The notes under the pieces were generated by a model that was not told where the DNA came from, made no database searches, and saw only the letters and a program-made list of their open reading frames with translations. The position numbers were made by a program, and so were the translations under genes. From assembly GCA_002946415.1 (NCBI GenBank), contig NJPS01000045.1, positions 186,001-250,000 on the forward strand: a stretch of DNA of 64,000 nt. The letters are read 5' to 3'. Each line of letters opens with the position of its first letter. Positions within the stretch are counted from its first letter, which is position 1. This DNA is from Rutstroemia sp. NJR-2017a BVV2 (Eukaryota; Ascomycota; Leotiomycetes; Helotiales; Rutstroemiaceae). Shown here piece after piece: positions 8,904 through 19,802 of this stretch.

Positions 8904-11891
8904 TCATATCCTACTGCGGTCCGTCAACCTCTTCTTGTCCTCCATTCCCTCTATGTCTTTCTTCTTGTAGTAATGTGGTGCAGACTCATGTAGCCAATCC
9001 GCTTTAATAGGAATACAGCTGCGCATATACTCCTTTGTTGTCTGTACTAGTTCATGATATACCATAAGCTTCACCGGAGGGTCTGTTGCCATCAATACTG
9101 ACGAGGGGTGTATATACACGGTGGTGCTTTTGTTGACTACTTTGTAGCTGTCACCACTTCGTTGTAATCGCGCCGCGTTAGCAAAAAACCCTGCTGTGAT
9201 CGCTTTTTGAATAGGCACAAAATTCGAGGCACCGCAGCTAGATATTGTAATTTCCACACGTTCACAAAGCTTGGCGAGTTGGTCTCGAATATCTCTGACC
9301 CGAGTGAGAGATCGCTGTTGGAGGAAGTTTTCTTTTGCCCAAATAGTGCTGAAGTCACTATCCACCCACTGATTCCAAATGTTCAAATAAGTGAGATGAT
9401 CACCTCCTTCCTTGATCGTGAAGCGTGCTCGTGCACTATCTGCGTGTACTCTCTGTTCTCCTTTGGGTCGGAAAAACAATGCTGAACTTTCACCTAGCAT
9501 TGCCATTATACTCAACACTTCGTCGGAAGAGCCTAGGTCGTTCGACGCAATAATTGCCCTTGCAACCTGAGGATCAGTTGGGAACTCGGCCATTTGCCTA
9601 CCAACCTTGGTTAGCTCCCCTCGATCGTTCAATGCAGATAAAGCATAGAGCTGATTGAGGGCACCAATCAAGGTCTCTGTAGGGGGAGGGTCCATAAAAT
9701 CAAAGCTCAAAAGGTCGTTGATGCCAAGTGATTTAAGTAGCAACACAGTGCTATTCAAATTTGTTCGCTGGATTTCAGGAGTAGTACTTTCTTCCATTTC
9801 GTTCATATACGCCCATTTAGTGTATAGACGAAAGCACTTCCCAGGTCCTACACGTCCAGCACGGCCACTCCGTTGGTTCGCAGATGCCCGTGAGCATGCT
9901 ACTGTAACGAGTTTGGACATTCCAGTTGCCGGATTGTAAACATTCTCTTTCACAAACCCCGGATCAATAACATATACGATACCGTCGATAGTTAAACTGG
10001 TTTCTGCAATATTAGTTGCTAGAACAACCTTTCTTGCATCCTTTGGAGTTGATTCGAAGATTTTGCTTTGTAGATCAGTTGGGAGATTTGCGTAAATGGG
10101 ACAAATGATAAGCTCGCGAATTTTCGAACCTAACTTCTTTTGAATGTCACTGATCCGCTCTTCGGCTGTCTCTATCTCCTCTTGTCCTGTTAAAAATATC
10201 AGCACATCGCCGCTTGGTTGAGAGATATGGATCTGAAATAGCGTGGTAATAGCAGCAGCAAGGTAATTTGCTTCCGGTTGAGGTGTGTAATAGATCTCGA
10301 CTGGGTAGGTGCGGCCTTTTACATTGAAAATAGGAGCATCATCGAAGAAGGTCGAGAAAGCCTGTGCGTTAATTGTGGCCGAGGCAATCACAAGTTTGAT
10401 TGGTCTTTCTTTGGCGAGATCTTTGAGGAGAGCCAGGAGGATGTCAGTATGAACAGTTCGCTCGTGAGCTTCATCGACCATAATCACCTGATATTCGTCC
10501 AAGGAAGGCGACATCATAACCTCTTTCAACAGATGTCCATCTGTCATGTATTTAATCAGCGTTTTGTCGCTGGTGCAATCTTCGAACCGAATAGCATAGC
10601 CAACTTCATTGCCAAGCTTGGACCCCATCTCTTCGGCTACACGTTGAGCAACAGACATAGCAGCAACTCTCCTTGGTTGGGTTACTCCGATTTTCATCCC
10701 TCCCTTAGTATAGCCTGCTTCATGTAGATATTGGGGCAATTGAGTAGTCTTCCCTGAACCCGTCTCGCCCACGAGGATTATCACCTGGTACTGCTCAAGA
10801 GCAGCCAGAAATTCATCTTTGTAAGCGTATATTGGAAGGCCTTTTCTGGTTTCCTCGATAGACTGTGCCTTTTTCTCAGCCGCCTTCAACTGTTCCCCAA
10901 GAAACATTTTTTCTCTATCCAAGCCTACACCCTCACCTGGCAATTTCGATTCCATAATCCATTTGATCCCTTGGTCCTCGTCCAAAATGTAATCATATTC
11001 GCCTCCGTCGACTCGTTCAATGCTTTGGATCTGACTTCTAGCTAGCGCTAGCTGCTGTCTATCCCACTCGTCATGCTCAGTGACGAACTTTTCCTGGCCA
11101 TATTCATCTCTCTCAATGTAGCGTTTATATAGTGCATCTTGTTTCTTCTTCTGGTCGATTTTGCCTTTCTCTGTGATATAATCATCTGGAATGGCATAAC
11201 CATCTAAATGATCATCAATCCTTAGTCTTTCATCAGCAAGTCGGAGAAGCTCTCGATTCTGGGCAAATTGTGATTTCTCTCGCTCCGACAAATCAGAATA
11301 AGGATCGTTCAGCTCCCTTGTCTCATCTTCGACTTGTTTCCTCAGCAAAGCTAGTTGCTTCGTCTCGCGTTTCTTCAGGTATTCTTGTCTAGATCTTTCT
11401 CTAAGATCTGGCATGGCAACTTTCCTTGCAGCAGTATCATCAGCCAAAGCTCTTCGCTGTGCCGTAACGGACTCCTTCGCAGAGGATCTATCCTCGAGGA
11501 TTTTCTTCGATTTATCGGAATCTTTCGACAGTAGCCTCTGCGTGAAAGCGTCTTTCTCTTCTTGGTCTCTCCTTCTTTCTTTCTCTGCTTCCGAAATGTC
11601 GTCGTCGGAATTGCTTGTTCTCACTCGTTTAGAAGCAGGCTCTCCGGATTTTGGCTCTTCTTCTGAAAGATATTCCTCGTCACCCCATCGGTCTTTAAAA
11701 TCGTTGTTATCTTTTTGTCGGTTAGTTTTCGACCGCTGCTCTATCTTGGGAAAAGGGGACCTTTCTCGATGTCTATCGCGCCGGGACGAACTCTCGCGAT
11801 GATGCTTCTTCTCTTTCTTCTTTGCCACCACCTTCACTGGACCTATCTCGTCCTCGTCCATAGGAAGAAACATATAACTTTTGGAAACCAT
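8904..11891 (-). CDS. DEAH-box pre-mRNA splicing helicase, DHX16/Prp2/Cdc28 type
   Basis: ATP-dependent RNA helicase of the Prp2/DHX16 group, which remodels the spliceosome before the first catalytic step. Single exon, 995 residues, start MVSKSYMF. The first 150 residues are very charged with short Arg/Ser-rich stretches. Helicase motifs are complete: motif I GETGSGKTTQ near 373, motif Ia TQPRRVAAMS, motif II DEAH near 472, motif III SAT, LTGQEEIE, and motif VI QRSGRAGRVG. A winged-helix/ratchet region and OB-fold follow, ending in DRSRI. Human DHX16 has an extra PWI-like N-terminal segment. I could not find it in the upstream 500 bases, so either this lineage lacks it or a distant 5' exon is missed. 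The DHX16 branch is preferred over DHX8/Prp22 because there is no S1 domain. Confidence 0.93.
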   Translation of the reverse strand: MVSKSYMFLPMDEDEIGPVKVVAKKKEKKHHRESSSRRDRHRERSPFPKIEQRSKTNRQKDNNDFKDRWGDEEYLSEEEPKSGEPASKRVRTSNSDDDISEAEKERRRDQEEKDAFTQRLLSKDSDKSKKILEDRSSAKESVTAQRRALADDTAARKVAMPDLRERSRQEYLKKRETKQLALLRKQVEDETRELNDPYSDLSEREKSQFAQNRELLRLADERLRIDDHLDGYAIPDDYITEKGKIDQKKKQDALYKRYIERDEYGQEKFVTEHDEWDRQQLALARSQIQSIERVDGGEYDYILDEDQGIKWIMESKLPGEGVGLDREKMFLGEQLKAAEKKAQSIEETRKGLPIYAYKDEFLAALEQYQVIILVGETGSGKTTQLPQYLHEAGYTKGGMKIGVTQPRRVAAMSVAQRVAEEMGSKLGNEVGYAIRFEDCTSDKTLIKYMTDGHLLKEVMMSPSLDEYQVIMVDEAHERTVHTDILLALLKDLAKERPIKLVIASATINAQAFSTFFDDAPIFNVKGRTYPVEIYYTPQPEANYLAAAITTLFQIHISQPSGDVLIFLTGQEEIETAEERISDIQKKLGSKIRELIICPIYANLPTDLQSKIFESTPKDARKVVLATNIAETSLTIDGIVYVIDPGFVKENVYNPATGMSKLVTVACSRASANQRSGRAGRVGPGKCFRLYTKWAYMNEMEESTTPEIQRTNLNSTVLLLKSLGINDLLSFDFMDPPPTETLIGALNQLYALSALNDRGELTKVGRQMAEFPTDPQVARAIIASNDLGSSDEVLSIMAMLGESSALFFRPKGEQRVHADSARARFTIKEGGDHLTYLNIWNQWVDSDFSTIWAKENFLQQRSLTRVRDIRDQLAKLCERVEITISSCGASNFVPIQKAITAGFFANAARLQRSGDSYKVVNKSTTVYIHPSSVLMATDPPVKLMVYHELVQTTKEYMRSCIPIKADWLHESAPHYYKKKDIEGMEDKKRLTDRSRI

Positions 11892-12397
11892 GTTGTGTAC
11901 TAGGTGAAGTGTAAAGGTAAGTTACGAGTTCCCGCCTCAAGGTTATCCAGTGAACGAAGGTTAAGATTAACGAAGTGACAGCCTTGCGATGCGGCGCACG
12001 TGCCAGTTAGAAAGTGCATGGGGATAGCACTAATCGCCGAATAGACTGAGATTTCGCCCGGCTCGGCCAAACAGTGCGTAGGATGGTCCGTTCCGTCTTT
12101 AATTCAATTCTTAGCGAAGTAAAGTAACCTCACCTCAACTCTCATCTCGTTGTCCAATCTTCGATGTTATCAGCTCAAGAATACCATCACCCCAACTACT
12201 ACTTTAGGTATGCTTGGCTCGAGATCAACGCATTGCCGTATCAGTCAAAGCTCGAGATGAGAGTGATTCGATGCTGCGCCGCAGTAAAACAGCGTTGTTT
12301 GTTGGTAGAGAAGCGATGAAATATTTTGCAGGTAAATCACTATCAATCGTAAACAAAACACCAAGTGGGAAATCATCATTTCCTAATGTAAGGCACC
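11892..12397. promoter_or_regulatory. Divergent promoter region, helicase and hydrolase
   Basis: 506 bases separate the start codons of the helicase (minus) and the hydrolase locus (plus), so both promoters must lie here. I see no distinctive operator-like element. A short plus-strand ORF from 12214 overlaps the hydrolase in another frame and looks like chance. Confidence 0.45.
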
Positions 12398-13591
12398 ATG
12401 TCTTCACCAAACTCCATTCCCCAGCATCAAGCCTTGCGTCTCAACCGTCAGCCATTCAAGCTTCTTTACACCACTTTCATCCTCACCACCCTGCCACTCC
12501 GCATCTTTGCTATTCTCCTATACTACATCCCAAAATTTACTCGCCAGCATCCAAAATGGACATACCATCAAGCCGTCGGAACGTCCATTTTTTCCATCTG
12601 GTGGCACTATACCACCACCGTCGAGTTCCACACAACCAAAACTCTCCAACCTGGCAGTGAGAGAGACCGCTTCGTGGTAATTGACCCACCATCCACATCC
12701 ATATCCACGTCCACGTCCACCCCTACTACTTCTTTTCCAACTCTCTACCGCGGCATCATCGGTAGCAACCCGGCTATTCAGCCTATCACCATTGGCGGGG
12801 TATGGTTCACTTCTCCTCCACCATCAGGCCAAACTCCAAAAATGGTCGTGATCCACTTCCATGGCGGAGCATACGTCCTCGGTGGCGCACGATAAATGGA
12901 AAGCGGCTGGGGTCCCGAAGTTCTGAGTAAACGCATGGGATGTCCCGTCCTACAAGTGCAATACCGGCTAGCTATTGAACCGAACTCATGTTTTCCGGCC
13001 GCGGTCCAAGATGGTATTACAGCGTACAATTATGTATTGAAAACGCTGGGAGTGAAACCCGAGAATGTCGTGCTGTCGGGAGAATCTGCGGGAGGCAATC
13101 TGGTTTTGGCAATGTTGCGGTATCTTTCTACAGATTGCAAAGGAATTCTTCCTCTTCCAAGGGCGGGGTTGTGTTGGAGTCCTTGGCTAGATATGACGAG
13201 TGATGCAAAAGCGCTTGACAAACATCCAAGTATCACGACTGATTATGTTTTTGGTTCACTTATAGCATGGGGCAAGAGATGCTACATTCCCACGGATTTA
13301 TCCCCTGGACATCCGTATCTCAGTCCGCTGGGGAATGAGTTTGGTTGCCCGGTTCCTATATTCGTACAGACAGGCACAGCGGAGGTACTGTATGAGGATC
13401 ATGTGCGGTTTGTTGAGAGAATGAAGGAGAAAGGATGTAAGATTGAGTTATTGGAGATTGAAAATGCTCCACACGATACCTTTGGTGCAGGAATAATTCT
13501 AGGTTTTACGAAAGAGGCAGAAAATGCTGCAGATCAAGCAGTAAAGTTTGTCGAGGAGGCCAGCAGCGAGGCCCTATTTCTGCGGGGTTGA
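12398..13591 (+). pseudogene. Alpha/beta hydrolase (HSL/esterase type) interrupted by an in-frame stop
   Basis: Membrane-anchored alpha/beta-hydrolase-3 type esterase, apparently broken. The reading frame from ATG 12398 runs 165 codons to a TAA at 12893-12895, then resumes in exactly the same frame at 12896 (ATG directly after the stop) for 231 more codons to 13591. The parts fit together as one enzyme: a hydrophobic N-terminal segment (about residues 24-45), the oxyanion-hole HGG motif just before the stop (near 12860), the nucleophile elbow GESAG with Ser at 13085-13087, an Asp candidate in LYEDH and a His candidate in APHDTF. The stop falls between HGG and the nucleophile, so neither half alone can be a complete enzyme. 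Alternatives are an isolate-specific nonsense mutation, a sequencing error, or readthrough; the TAA context is not a known fungal readthrough signal. No intron that removes the stop is evident. Confidence 0.8.
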
Positions 13592-14057
13592 CTGTAGAAA
13601 GCACACACATTCTCCATTCAGCTCCAACATGGCAATCAACCATCTCAAAGGGAAACTCAACACTCAAGGCCCATTCAACGGCTGCAAATTTGCTCTTGCT
13701 CAATTCATAAAGTCAGATATCGACAACCACGAGTACACGACCACAGAGGTCGTATAGCTAGTGCTGCAGGGTTGGCGAGGGTGCGATATGCATTCTCTCA
13801 TTGAGTCTAGCTTGACGCCTCAAGCATAATTCCACAACCACTTCCAAGGTCCGAAGGTCATTCAGCCACTTCCAGAATCTCGACACTAGTTTATGATGAA
13901 GCCGCTTTGGAAGAACTTTGTTGTCCTGTCAATACTCCGGTTGTGCCTGAGTTGGCTCTGCACACCCGCCTGCTGCAACTTCTATTTCACCGCACCAACA
14001 TCCTTTGGTCAATGAATAGTGTGAGCCTTCAGAACCACACGAGACAACAACATCGGT
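13592..14057. other. Short tract between convergent genes
   Basis: 466 bases between the 3' ends of the hydrolase locus and the small minus-strand gene. Short ORFs only; nothing recognisable. Confidence 0.4.
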
Positions 14058-14559
14058 CTAAGCTGGCCCCATGCCAGCGTTATTATTAGAGTGAATCGTC
14101 TGTTCGTCTCCGGTTGGGACGGTAGTCTGTTCAATGTACGAGACGTGTTGATCCTGTGCGAGAGGTTGAGGATTGTCACAGATTGGCGTCGAAAACTGCG
14201 AGCCTATGCCTTGAAGATCATGCTGATGATCTTGATACGCACGATAGTCGATACCAAAGGCCGAGTGAGCTAGGTGTTCGTGCGTTGGGGGGTGCTGCGT
14301 GTGCATGCCATTGTACGAATGAGGGCTTGTTGCATTTTGCGACCCATCGCCCACATCACGAGAGGATTCAGCGTAGTGAACAATCATGCTCCCCAAAGGA
14401 TGGAATTGAGTCTGTTGGCTGTTGTCTAGTCGTTGTTTCTTTTCATCTCTTCTCCATCTATAGTAAGGAGCATTAGCAAATATGATGCAAGCATCATTGT
14501 ATACGCTTGACTTACCTTCCCTTGCTTGCCCTAGACTGTTTGTTCTGCTCCGGAGCCAT
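14058..14559 (-). CDS. Small uncharacterised protein with basic N-terminus
   Basis: Not recognised. Two exons on the minus strand, 14516-14559 and 14058-14457, joined across a 58-nt intron (donor GTAAGT, acceptor TATAG) in phase, giving 147 residues from ATG 14559. The N-terminal 28 residues are strongly basic (SRASKGRWRRDEKKQR across the splice junction). The remainder is rich in His, Gln, Asn and Ser (for example HTQHPPTHEH), with no predicted membrane segment. It could be a small nuclear or regulatory protein. Support is the clean splice junction that extends the frame to an ATG; there is no family match I can name, so it may be lineage-specific or spurious. Confidence 0.45.
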
Positions 14560-15821
14560 GTTTGTGGTCAAGCTCTATCTCTAGCGGGGACTTTGAAGTA
14601 TATCGAAAAGGAAGAGTTAAAATGTTTATGAATGATACTGATCATTGATCGGGGCCAACTCCTCTAATATAGCAATGCTTGGCCATTTTTGTGCTTGGTC
14701 GAATTCGACCTGAGTCGAATGCTGGATTCATCCTGTCGGACGCCTCAACCATTTAGTTCACAGAGAGGGAGTGTGCGCAGCTATTGAATTCTGCCTCCAT
14801 GCCTAATATTCGAACATGAGAAGATACTTCATTGGATGGTCCTCGTTTGTCTGCGGTATGCGGACCATTCTCCTTGGACGTTCTGAACCTTCTACTGCCA
14901 AGAGAAACGAAGATTCACATTTTGATTGAACGGTCTCCTTATGTTCAACGCATCCTGTTGGGCGCTACTATCAATAGCCAGTTTGGAGATTTTTCATATC
15001 ATTTACGTTGTTCTGATTGGATGGTATTCTTTTGTTTTCTTATGTCCGCAATGCTTCGGCGGCGAATATGGTAGCACCATGTTCGCTTCCCCTCTCCTTG
15101 TGTCAGATTCGAGTCGTGGGATGTAAGCCAACATATGGCTTAACCGATATCATCTTGTGTCCACGATGCTTCATTCGCTGCTCACCTTTTGTTTTGCAGC
15201 TCGAAGTATCTTACTATCTTCCCCCTGGAACAAAGATTAAATTTTCGTCAAGCCACCTAAGAATTTAACATTTTTTCCGGTGGGAGGGTCGTACAAGTCT
15301 GTCCGGAAATTACAGAACCCACACGTCTCTTTACATGATGCATATAGGTTATATACAAGCAGGACAACGGGACTGCGGGGGACCCACGGGGAAGGAGAGA
15401 ATCTGTAGAGCAGCTGCGGTGGCCGCTGATATTACGCAAGTCATCCACCCGTCTGATTCCTCGTGGGCGTAATCGGTCGCAAATTCTGCACTATGATTCG
15501 TTGGTCCTCCTTTGTTCACCCTGCCAAGCTTCCGGGTTACATCCGCACTGGCACTACAGCTAAATGCGCCAACCAAAATGTGCCTGGTCGATTGACTGTC
15601 ATTGGCTAGTCGTCGATTGTCAGTCAGGGGTGCTGTCAGGAGGTGCAACGATCACCGCATGCATGCATGCTGCCGCAATTTGTTACCGCAGCCTTGTCTC
15701 TTACCGTATATGAGATGAAGATATCTCCTTCCCACATTCTTCCGGTATTCTGCTCAAACTTCATCCACATTCTTCTGATATCCTGCTCAAACTTCATTGA
15801 TCGGCGTTCAATCGTGAGGCC
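14560..15821. promoter_or_regulatory. Divergent upstream region before the Clr5 gene
   Basis: 1262 bases between two divergent starts. It contains a GCATGCATGC palindromic run near 15658-15669 and a 33-bp tandem duplication (15732-15797) ending 24 bases before the Clr5 start. No other gene is supported. Confidence 0.45.
15732..15797 (+). repeat. 33-bp tandem duplication in the Clr5 gene leader
   Basis: Two adjacent 33-bp copies, 15732-15764 and 15765-15797. Both begin CCACATTCTTC and end CTGCTCAAACTTCAT; they differ only at a few sites in the middle. The duplicate lies within 90 bases upstream of the ATG at 15822, so it is probably transcribed as 5' leader. Confidence 0.85.
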
Positions 15822-18514
15822 ATGTCTTCGAATACGCCCGAGAACCCTGATCCTTATTTCCTCAAGGTACCATTCGCGCAAAGATGGGAGCTCTTCAAGC
15901 CAACTATCCGAGCCTTATACATCGATGAAGATCTACGCGTGTCGCAAGTTGCGAAAACCATGAGAGAACAATATAGGTTTGATGCAGTGTAAGTTCACTT
16001 TCTATAAGTCGCAGACTCTTCTTGCATGCAGCTAACAATGGTCATAGTGAGCACCAGTACAAATATTACTTCAGGAAGTGGGAGATGACGAAATCAGTGC
16101 CCTTTGCAAAAAAGGAAGCGGCTGTCAAAGCGCTTGGAAAACGCATTCGTGAAGGCAGTACCTCTACTTCGCTAGTAACATACAAAGGAGACCGGGTCGA
16201 TAAGAAACGCCTCCGACGACATATAGTTGAACAAGAAAAGACCCCTAAGAAAAGCGAGGCCTTAGCACTAGGTAACAATATGTACGTCAGTTTCATTCGC
16301 ATTCACCAAATTGCTAATATTCTTTCCAGTTTCATTCCTTGGAACCTTCCATATGGCGCCTTCAGATACTCTTCGTTTGCCTTTCCTTCGTCTCCTCACG
16401 GTACAGCAGCCTCGACTCCCAGTGACCTGTCTATTGCAAGTCCTCATGCTGAAAGCGGGCATTCGATGCTGAATGCTTTGTCACCAGGCAATGCACCTTC
16501 TCCTACCATGCTTGCCCTTCAAAGCAGGCAGCAAAGGGAACGAACACGACTTTTTCTCGAGGGACATAGTGACGATCTGTTCCTTCAGTTACGTAAGGGT
16601 GAGAAGAAGTTAGTCCTTCCTGAATTGTTCTAACTCACAGATTCTAACGTTGCGATGTATAGAGCATTAACTACATGGCTGTATCAATTCTGGCTATTCT
16701 CGTACAAAACAGTCAAGCATTGGGGCTCTGATCCTACAGAATGGACACGCGAGACACTTGAGTTTCACAAGTATGGGGATAAGAGAAGCGCACACTTCCC
16801 ATCCACGGGTGCAATAGGCTTTGATGCTCATAATCCCGACAAGCCTACGAACACTGCCAGAACTGACGAGGATCATCATACCATTAAAAAGCCTTGCAGT
16901 CTCTGCAAGTGGAGTATCCATATTAGATTTAACAATGCTCCGAATTACCCTGTCGATAAGTCAGATCAAACAGAAATGGGGACTGTCCACTCCTCAGCTT
17001 TACAACCAGTGGAGGTGGAACAAACGCTGTACGCCGGCCTTGCTAGTAATCGATTCAGTACTATTGAAATCAGCAGCCTACCCGTTACCGCGACGCAGAT
17101 CGTCAAGGCAGCTCATGATTCTTCAGCGAAACTCCTGGGGCAGGCGTTTGGCTTCGCTATCATGGCGAGAAATGAGAGCATGCTTTTGGATTTCTTTGAC
17201 CGCCTCGAAGACGGCGAGTCTATGGACATCGTAGATTTATTTCCATACCATTTGGCAACTACATTTCTGGACGGATCTAAAGAATGCTGCAACATTTTTT
17301 TCGTAGTTATGTTGCAGCCTAAGTTTGAAAACTCTCTTATAAGACTCTACATAAACGACAAAGGACACACAGTCTTGGATAACCTCATGATAACGATACT
17401 GAAGTCACATACTTCTTGTCCTCCAGTCACTGTAGATGATGGCTTCAAGAACATGAAGCGATTCCCCGGAGAAGATGTCGACATTTGTGGAAGATGGGAT
17501 GCCGACTCTCCATGTGTTCGTGCTCATTTCGCTGAAGGCCATGCCTCAATCCCAATTCAGTGGAAACACATGTTCTGTCATACTTCAGTACAGGTTATCT
17601 GCCATTGCATTAGCCGGATGTTTAGTCCCAGGACAACTCCTGACATCAATACTCCAAGCGGTCTGTTCCTGAAGCGGTGCAATAATTGTGGGGAAAAACT
17701 GCAGCTATTGCCTCTCCAGTCTCTTGTGATGACCGCTTTTTATCTCGCACACAGTGGTTGTGAAGGAGAAACCTTATTCGGCGCTGTTGCCTGCCTTGCC
17801 TGTCTCCTTGTTTACGGTGCAGATCCTTTGTTGAAGGCCTCGATTTCTCTTCCAGCACTTCTTGGGACGGATACGGACCACGAGTGCACACACGAAAATC
17901 TCAGTGCCGTTGAATTTATAGATCTAATCCCTCAGAAATTCATGGAGACCTGGTCCGCCGAAGCAAGATTGGGATGGGATGTGCTTAGCGCTCTTCTTCG
18001 CCACGCTGAAAATGAACGAAAGCCAACTGCGAGTTATAAAGCACGAAAACCTCCCCGAAAAATCAATAGAATTGATGATATCGCTGCCTGGCTCGAGTAT
18101 GATGCTATGGATTTGGATAACTCAGGTCCTGCCGACTCGGACTCAGACGATGACGATGACGATGACGACGAGGAATCTTCGGTCGAGGGTTGTGGACACA
18201 AGACAACCACCAGCAAATCCATCGGAACCTTATGGGCTGCCGTTCAAACGGAGTTCTTAACGTACCGTCGAGGGCAGGAGGGCGATAGTTGGATTTCCGA
18301 TAACTTCAGCATGCGTTCTTTGCTTACTAGCATTCCCAATGGATTCATCTCCATGCCTTTGGTAGATGAAGACATGATGAGGAAGTTCTGTCGCTGTGGC
18401 CGATTCTTAGATGCCTTGAATGAAGATTTTGTTCGTGTAGATGAGGCTTGCTCGCATCATTTTACTAATATGAAAGATTGGGAAAGGGGTAGACGCATAT
18501 TTCTGCTGCCCTGA
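15822..18514 (+). CDS. Clr5-domain protein
   Basis: Filamentous-fungal protein with an N-terminal Clr5 domain, a family named for a fission-yeast silencing factor but mostly uncharacterised. Four exons: 15822-15988, 16048-16281, 16330-16608 and 16663-18514, giving 843 residues; phase is kept at each join. The Clr5 domain is about residues 12-68 and is split by the first intron (ALYIDEDLRVSQVAKTM, then HQYKYYFRKWEMTK). The second intron is 48 nt, a multiple of three with no stop, so retention would add 16 residues without changing frame. The third intron uses donor GTTAGT, the only one of three nearby donors that keeps the frame open. The long C-terminal part has an acidic run (7 Asp) near residue 725 and no other domain I recognise. 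An in-frame TGA upstream fixes the start at 15822. Confidence 0.85.
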
Positions 18515-19802
18515 ATCTACCGAGATATGGTATTAAGCTATTCTTCGAAGGTAACGAGGAAGTTGGACTTCGAGTGGGAATATGTTAATCATTTTTGCGA
18601 GCCTTGGAAAAAGGTAGGGGCAGGCTTGGATTATATCTACCGGAGTGTATTCAACGGGGGAGGGGGGAGGGGGCCACGTTTACCAGGTGTTCGTTTGCGT
18701 TATGGATAGCTGTATATCATGGTAGAAAATTTTGCATCTCTCAAGAATTGCCATGTTCACCATACGATAACTTCTGATCTTTTTCGAGTGATGCAAATTC
18801 CTCTTGATATTTATGTGCTGCACCTCTCCTGTAAAACCAAAAGGTGGTGCCACTCTTGGAGAGTAACTATTATGGTATATATCTGGTCTATTCTCACATC
18901 TCCACATCCATGACTTCCCCCAAGGAATCTCCACCGTACGTTCTACACAGCGACAACAAACTTATGGCCGCTATTAGCCTGAGGAGTAACTTGCTCGGTA
19001 GGTAATCATAGCTTCATGAGCATCATTCTCTCTGTTGATCCTAGGAAGCAAGGCCTTCATCTCCATCCAAGTACCTCAGGGCATAAAACAGAGCAAGAAA
19101 AGAAAAGACACTAGATCTGATAATTCACACCAAGAATAACAATAGTATAGCAGCTAAGTTATGATATAGCCCATGTCAATAATATAGATAGATTTGATCT
19201 TGATCTGCATAAGCCATCCATCCATTCCAACCCATCCCACCGAGTTCATGCATACAGTATCTCCATCCATCTACAACAACAAGTACCGTCCACCGTCAAC
19301 CGTCATCCATTCTATGTCCAGTATCCATTCCATCAACAAATAGTAATCAATCAAGCTAATCTATCAAACACCGCCCGACCACCCACCCCGGTAGCAACAT
19401 CTGTCTGTCGGAATCTCCCTGTATCTATCTGCCTTCCTCATCCTTAATTATACCCAAAAAAAAACGAGAACAAAACGCCGATGCAACAAATTGAAACGAA
19501 GGAAACGAGCGCGTGGAATGCGGTAACCCCCACGGTGGATGTAATGTACTAGACGACCGACTGCATTGCTTGCATCATGATTGCTTGCATAACTTCGTGA
19601 CCACCACTCCCATCAGCGAAAATGGTCAAACTCGACATGCCTTGGTCTCCCCATCTCTCTCTCCTTGAATAAAATGTCTATGTGCGTGCGTAGGCGTAAC
19701 AGATAACAAAAGGAAGGGTAGATATTGATGGCCTCGCAAATAAACGCACCGCCAGATACAAATACTGTATGTAATAAAACATATCAACAGAGATCCCCCA
19801 TT
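18515..19802. other. Tract between convergent Clr5 and OSBP genes
   Basis: 1288 bases holding the two 3' UTRs. AT-rich and low in structure; copies of TACAGTA/TACTGTA at 19253 and 19763. No gene seen. Confidence 0.45.

Noticed and set aside
12214..12660. Plus-strand frame overlapping the hydrolase start as an upstream exon or separate gene
   Set aside because: It runs in a different frame through the hydrolase N-terminus; its start region has no features and no in-phase splice to the hydrolase was found.
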